From assembly GCF_009928525.1 (NCBI RefSeq), contig NZ_JAABOK010000004.1, positions 530,019 to 594,018 of the forward strand: a stretch of 64,000 nucleotides of DNA, given 5' to 3'. Positions 60,024-64,000 of this stretch are shown here, piece by piece (positions within the stretch are counted from its first letter, which is position 1; the number at the start of each line of letters is the position of its first letter). A model generated the notes under the pieces. That model searched no databases. It had not been told where the DNA came from and saw nothing but the letters and a program-made list of their open reading frames with translations. Made by a program: the position numbers and the translations under genes. The DNA comes from Chitinophaga solisilvae (GTDB lineage Bacteria; Bacteroidota; Bacteroidia; Chitinophagales; Chitinophagaceae).

Positions 60024-60733
60024 GTAAACAGGGAAAAATATACGCTGTATCGTTAGGCCCCGGTGATCCGGAGCTGATTACGCTGAAAGGCTGGAAAGCC
60101 TTGCAGCTGGCGGATAAAATATATTATCCTGCCTCCGTGCAGGATGGGGTGGTAACCAGTTATGCCAGATCTGTCATGGAGCATTATGCGCTCACCGGGA
60201 AGATATGGCAGCCGGTGGTGCTGCAGATGACACGCGACCGGCAACATAACCTGGACGCCTATACGGAAGCATTCAACGCCATGCGGCAGGATGTGACGGA
60301 GGGCCTGCAGGTGGCCTTTGTAAGTGAAGGAGATATTTCTTTCTACAGCACTTTTATCTACATACTGGAACATATCCGGGTACATCAGCTGCCGCTGGAA
60401 ATTATTCCAGGCGTGCCTGCATTTCTGCTGGGAGCGGCTGCCCACCGGCAGCCGCTGGCACTGCTGAAGGAAAAGGTGGCTATCGTACCGCTGCTGGACA
60501 GCTACGCATCGCTGGAAAAATACCTGCGTGCGTTTGAGAATATCGTGCTGATTAAAGTGCGTGGCGCAATACCATATATCCTGCCGGCGCTGGAAGCGCA
60601 GCAGGCGGTGATGCTGTACGGCGAAAAGCTGGGTACTGCCGCCGAATTCATCACCACGGAGGCGGCGGCGCTGGAAGGTCGCAGGCTGCCTTATTTTTCA
60701 CTGATTATTTTAAAAAGTAACATATGCAACTGA
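60020..60733 (+). CDS. cobI: (Cobalt-)precorrin-2 C20-methyltransferase
   Basis: A 237-residue SAM-dependent methyltransferase of the CbiL/CobI family. 'YAVSLGPGDPELITLKGWKAL' in pieces is the family N-terminus, then 'FVSEGDISFYSTFIYI' and 'IIPGVPAFLLGAAA'. The start codon is TTG at 60020, overlapping the cbiX stop (TTGA); no ATG is available nearby upstream. The last 10 bases overlap the CobJ-CbiC gene. Since CbiX is present the physiological substrate is probably cobalt-factor II. Confidence 0.93.
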   Translation: MSKQGKIYAVSLGPGDPELITLKGWKALQLADKIYYPASVQDGVVTSYARSVMEHYALTGKIWQPVVLQMTRDRQHNLDAYTEAFNAMRQDVTEGLQVAFVSEGDISFYSTFIYILEHIRVHQLPLEIIPGVPAFLLGAAAHRQPLALLKEKVAIVPLLDSYASLEKYLRAFENIVLIKVRGAIPYILPALEAQQAVMLYGEKLGTAAEFITTEAAALEGRRLPYFSLIILKSNICN

Positions 60734-62100
60734 GCGTGATAGGTATTGGTCCGGGGGATGCGCAGTATATACTGCCGGCTGCGCAGCAGGCGCTTGCGGA
60801 CGCGGATACAGTGATAGGGTATCATTATTATTTTCAGTTCGTTGCACACCTGCTGAAACCCGGCTGCGAATGCTTAGGAAGAGAATTGTCTGAAGAGGAA
60901 GCCCGCGCCGCACTGGCAGTGGAAAGCTGTGCGCCGGGAAAACATATAGCCGTCATCAGCTCCGGCGATGCGGGCGTTTATGCCATGGCATCACTGGTGT
61001 ATGAATATGCTGCCAGGAAGAACAGGGTAGATATTGACCTGCAAACCATTCCCGGTATCAGCGCCTTCCAGGGAGCAGCAGCGCGGCTGGGCGCTCCCAT
61101 CGGCCATGACTTCTGCTGCATTTCCCTGTCGGACCTGATGACGCCCTGGACAACCATTGAAAAGCGTATTACCGGCGCAGCCATGGGCGATTTTGTGACT
61201 TCCCTGTATAATCCGAGAAGCAGGCAGCGCAACTGGCAGCTGTCGCGCCTGAAGGAAATATACCTGCAGTACCGGCATCCGGATACGCCGGTGGCTATCG
61301 TCCGCCAGGTGACCCGCCCGGAAGAATCCATTCACCTCACCACATTGGGAGAACTGGATGTAACGCTGGTAGACATGTTCAGCCTGGTCATGATTGGTAA
61401 TTCCCAGACCTTCCGCTTCCGCGATTTCCTGGTGACGCCGCGGGGCTACCTGGCCCGCAAACCGGTCACCGGCGAAGAAATTCAGGAAGAGAGCTTCCGG
61501 CAGATCATGCAGCAGCTGAAGCGGGATGATCTGACTCCGGCGGATCAGTGGGCAGTGATCCGCTGCATTCACAGTACGGCAGACTTTGAATATGAATCGC
61601 TGTATTACAGCAGGGGCAACGCTTTGGAAGTATGGCATGACTACCTGCGTAACGGCGGCGTTGTTATCACAGACGTCACCATGGTGCAGGCCGGCATTAC
61701 CAAAGCCTTCACGCAGCGTTACGGCGTTACGGTGAAATGCTATCTCAACGATGAGCGCGTGCCGGCACTGGCAGCCGCACAGAATCTGACCCGCAGCCAG
61801 GCCGGTATGCGCCTGGCCATTGCAGAACACCCCGATGCGCTGTTTGTTACCGGTAACGCGCCTACGGCACTGCTGGAAATTTGTGAGCAATGTGAAAAAG
61901 GTACCTGCACCCCGGCAGGCGTTATTGCTGCGGCGGTAGGCTTCGTGAACGTGCTGGAATCCAAGCTGAAACTACGTTTCGGAACACAGGCGCCAGCTGT
62001 TATCATCGATGGCCGCAAGGGAGGCAGCAACGTGGCTGCAGCTATTGTGAACGCTGCCTTTACCCTGGATACTATCACTGAAATGACTACACGCTTATGA
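60724..62100 (+). CDS. cobJ: Fused precorrin-3B C17-methyltransferase and precorrin-8X methylmutase
   Basis: A 458-residue bifunctional enzyme. Residues 1 to about 245 are CobJ/CbiH: 'VIGIGPGDAQYILPAAQQAL', 'ISSGDAGVYAMASLV', 'PGISAFQGAAARLGAPIGHDF' in pieces and 'FVTSLYNPRSRQRNWQL'. Residues about 255-458 are CbiC/CobH methylmutase: 'IMQQLKRDDLTPADQWAVIR', then 'CIHSTADFEY' with the catalytic-type His, 'VITDVTMVQAGI' and 'VGFVNVLESK'. The two activities act at ring contraction and at the last methyl migration, so they are not consecutive. Start overlaps cobI by 10 bases; stop overlaps the next ATG by 4. Confidence 0.95.
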   Translation: MQLSVIGIGPGDAQYILPAAQQALADADTVIGYHYYFQFVAHLLKPGCECLGRELSEEEARAALAVESCAPGKHIAVISSGDAGVYAMASLVYEYAARKNRVDIDLQTIPGISAFQGAAARLGAPIGHDFCCISLSDLMTPWTTIEKRITGAAMGDFVTSLYNPRSRQRNWQLSRLKEIYLQYRHPDTPVAIVRQVTRPEESIHLTTLGELDVTLVDMFSLVMIGNSQTFRFRDFLVTPRGYLARKPVTGEEIQEESFRQIMQQLKRDDLTPADQWAVIRCIHSTADFEYESLYYSRGNALEVWHDYLRNGGVVITDVTMVQAGITKAFTQRYGVTVKCYLNDERVPALAAAQNLTRSQAGMRLAIAEHPDALFVTGNAPTALLEICEQCEKGTCTPAGVIAAAVGFVNVLESKLKLRFGTQAPAVIIDGRKGGSNVAAAIVNAAFTLDTITEMTTRL

Positions 62101-63290
62101 AGGAATACCTCGTCATAGGTGTTGCCAATCATACGGATACCTGCTGTTCGGCAGAGGCGATCACCCTGTTGCCGCAATACCCGGTATTCTCCGGCGGCGA
62201 GCGCCACTATGCGCTGGTGAAACACCTGCTGCCGGCAGCGCATACCTGGATCACCATCCGTGGCAATATGCCGGACCTCTTCGCACAATACGCGCTGGTG
62301 GAAGGCCCGCTGGTGATATTTGCCAGCGGCGACCCGCTGTTCTACGGTATGGTGCAAACCATTTATAAATACGATCCTGCGGCTCACGTGAAAGTATATC
62401 CGCAGTTTAACAGCATACAACGGCTCTGCGCCAAAACAGGCCAGCCATATGAAAAAGTGAGGAATACTTCCGTGCATGGCCGCAGCTGGCAGGAGCTGGA
62501 TACAGCCCTGATAAAGGGAGAACCGCTTATTTCCATACTTACCGACAATACCCGGTCGCCGCAAACAATCGCACAACGGCTGCTGGAATACGGTTTTAAT
62601 CACTATGAAATGTGGGTGGGAGAGGACCTGGACGGTGCAGCAGAAAGTATATTCCGCCTGTCGCTAACGGAAGCGGCTACACGTGAATTTTACACGCTGA
62701 ACTGCGTACTGATGAAACAAATAAGCCGCCCCGCACAGCCAGGGCTGGGTATAGACGATCACCTGTTTGCAGGACTGCCCGGCAGACCTAATATGATAAC
62801 CAAAAAGGCAGTGCGGCTCCTGGCCATATCCCGGCTACAGCTTCACCAGGCGAAGGTCTGCTGGGACATCGGCTTCTGCACCGGCGCAGTGGCTATCGAA
62901 ATAAAAAGATGTTATCCGCAGACAGATGTCTGGGCTTTTGAAAAAAGACCGGAATGCGAAGATATCCTAAGACAGAACACACGGCAGCTGTCTGCCCCCG
63001 GCATTCACTGCATCATGGGCGATTTCTATGAACAGGAGCATGCCTCCTTTCCTGCACCGGATGCCGTTTTTATCGGAGGGCATGGAAACCGCCTGCCGGA
63101 ACTGATGCAGATCATTCATACGTGTATGCGTGCAGGTGGCATCATCGTCATGAACGCTGTACTGGAAAGCAGCGCGGAGCAGTTCATCACAATGGCTGCA
63201 CAACTGGGCTGGGAACTACAGCCGGAGGAAGTATTACAGATCAACGAACATAACCCGATAAGGGTATTAACCGCTATCAGGAAAGCATGA
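62097..63290 (+). CDS. cbiE: Precorrin-6Y C5,15-methyltransferase (decarboxylating), CbiE-CbiT fusion
   Basis: A 397-residue protein equal to CobL. The N-terminal half (1 to about 210) is CbiE: 'VISGG'-like 'FSGGERHYALVKHLLP', 'IFASGDPLFYGM', 'ISILTDNTRSPQTIAQRLL'. The C-terminal half (about 215-397) is CbiT: 'AVRLLAISRLQL', the SAM site 'DIGFCTGAVAIEI' (an F-C variant of the usual G-x-G-x-G loop), 'VFIGGHGNRLPEL' and 'IVMNAVLE'. It methylates C5 and C15 and decarboxylates the acetate side chain. Start overlaps the previous gene by 4 bases. Confidence 0.94.
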   Translation: MKEYLVIGVANHTDTCCSAEAITLLPQYPVFSGGERHYALVKHLLPAAHTWITIRGNMPDLFAQYALVEGPLVIFASGDPLFYGMVQTIYKYDPAAHVKVYPQFNSIQRLCAKTGQPYEKVRNTSVHGRSWQELDTALIKGEPLISILTDNTRSPQTIAQRLLEYGFNHYEMWVGEDLDGAAESIFRLSLTEAATREFYTLNCVLMKQISRPAQPGLGIDDHLFAGLPGRPNMITKKAVRLLAISRLQLHQAKVCWDIGFCTGAVAIEIKRCYPQTDVWAFEKRPECEDILRQNTRQLSAPGIHCIMGDFYEQEHASFPAPDAVFIGGHGNRLPELMQIIHTCMRAGGIIVMNAVLESSAEQFITMAAQLGWELQPEEVLQINEHNPIRVLTAIRKA

Positions 63291-64000
63291 AACAAGTATA
63301 TCATACCGCCATTATCGCAAGCACAGACAGAGCATTGGCGCTGGCAGCCGCTATCAGCAGGGAAATCCCGGAGGCGGCCGTATTTTCTACCCGCCCGGAA
63401 ACAGTGGCCGGAGTAACCTACATCAGGTCTATCAGCTCCTTCCTGGAAGAACATTTTACCACCTATACCTCTTTTGTTTTTATAGGCGCGCTCGGCATTT
63501 GTGTGCGGAGTATTGCGCCGCACATACAGGACAAGACTACCGATCCTGCTGTCATTAACCTGGACGATCATGGGTTTTTCGTACAGTCGGTACTGTCAGG
63601 CCACCTCGGCGGAGCTAATCAGCTGGCGAAGCAGGTGGCGCGTATACTGGGCGCACAGGCTGTCATCACTACTTCCAGTGATCTGCAGGATATATGGGCG
63701 CTGGATACGCTGGGACGCCGGTTCAGCTGGACAACCACGGCAGGCAGTCCCATGAACAGCATTATCTCCCTGTTTGTCAACAACCGCCGCACTGCATTGC
63801 TGCTGGAAGTAAAAGATCAGGGAACCGAATGGCTGACCCGCACCAGACCTGCTTTTGTCGATATTTATTATAAACTGGAAGATATTCCGCTGTCTGACTA
63901 CGAATTACTGATAGCAGTAACCTGCCGCAAGTACGAGGTCATCACGCCGGTATTGTATTATCATCCTGCCGCATTGCATATTGGTATGGGCTGCAGCCGC
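63287..64000 (+). CDS. cbiG: Cobalt-precorrin-5A hydrolase, N-terminal part
   Basis: An open frame of 238 codons that runs off the window. The ATG at 63287 overlaps the previous stop (ATGA). 'FIGALGICVRSIAPHIQDKT' in pieces, 'DHGFFVQSVLSGHLGGANQLA' in pieces (the family GHLGGAN motif), and 'LHIGMGCSR', the start of the CbiG C-terminal domain, are visible. CbiG opens the delta-lactone in the anaerobic pathway, so it supports that route with CbiX. Remaining genes such as cbiF, cbiD and cbiJ are probably beyond the right edge. Confidence 0.94.
   Translation, partial: MKQVYHTAIIASTDRALALAAAISREIPEAAVFSTRPETVAGVTYIRSISSFLEEHFTTYTSFVFIGALGICVRSIAPHIQDKTTDPAVINLDDHGFFVQSVLSGHLGGANQLAKQVARILGAQAVITTSSDLQDIWALDTLGRRFSWTTTAGSPMNSIISLFVNNRRTALLLEVKDQGTEWLTRTRPAFVDIYYKLEDIPLSDYELLIAVTCRKYEVITPVLYYHPAALHIGMGCSR

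Overview
The window reads as chromosomal DNA of a Bacteroidota member, most likely the family Chitinophagaceae (Chitinophaga-like). The basis is three SusC/SusD pairs, two ECF sigma/FecR anti-sigma sets, a PKD-repeat protein with a gliding/type IX-secretion C-terminal domain, TAnnTTTG-type promoter elements, and the general lack of Shine-Dalgarno sequences. The genus is inferred; no marker gene here proves it.

Layout. 1-2214: the 3' end of a susC and a complete susD. 3072-10796: a large orphan two-module NRPS (C-A-T-C-A-T-C, no thioesterase) whose specificity codes read as Thr then Val. It is followed by a small exported acyl-carrier-like protein whose phosphopantetheine serine is replaced by Asp (11134-11514). 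12306-17850: an AT-rich segment between a 21-bp direct repeat and tRNA-Pro(GGG). It looks like a decayed tRNA-integrated island carrying a HEPN-type (Rx4H) protein with a close partner gene, a further orphan gene, and an IS66 transposase remnant. 18029-18196 holds a tiny lipoprotein.

18311-29420: a complete polysaccharide-utilisation-like locus (ECF sigma, FecR, SusC with STN domain, SusD, GH2 exo-beta-glucosaminidase-like enzyme, sugar MFS transporter), suggesting use of glucosamine-containing oligosaccharides such as chitosan. 29415-36278 (minus): PKD giant surface protein, DoxX-like membrane protein, PhyH-family dioxygenase. 36624-40560: Old Yellow Enzyme, aldo/keto reductase, fatty-acid desaturase, HdeD-like protein. 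40801-47446: a second regulated SusC/SusD locus. 47622-49568: an M1 metallopeptidase.

49725-64000 (end of window): cobalamin genes. One block holds cbiA (minus) divergent from cobQ, an aminotransferase/decarboxylase and cbiB. A second block is headed by a cobalamin riboswitch and holds a [2Fe-2S] ferredoxin-like protein, a BtuB-like receptor, an NAD(P)-binding protein, cobA, cbiX, cobI/cbiL, a CobJ-CbiC fusion, a CbiE-CbiT fusion and the start of cbiG. CbiX and CbiG point to the anaerobic (early cobalt insertion) route.

The most striking unexplained structure is a set of very long intergenic inverted repeats, with arms of about 47-66 bp, beside stop codons at 37690, 40578, 47460 and 49577 and in degenerate form at 58955. 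Most share an AATTACGAATT-type outer module and a GCGAAGATTAAA-type inner module. Arms match closely within an element but differ between elements, and one element carries a 71-bp tandem duplication of its left arm.
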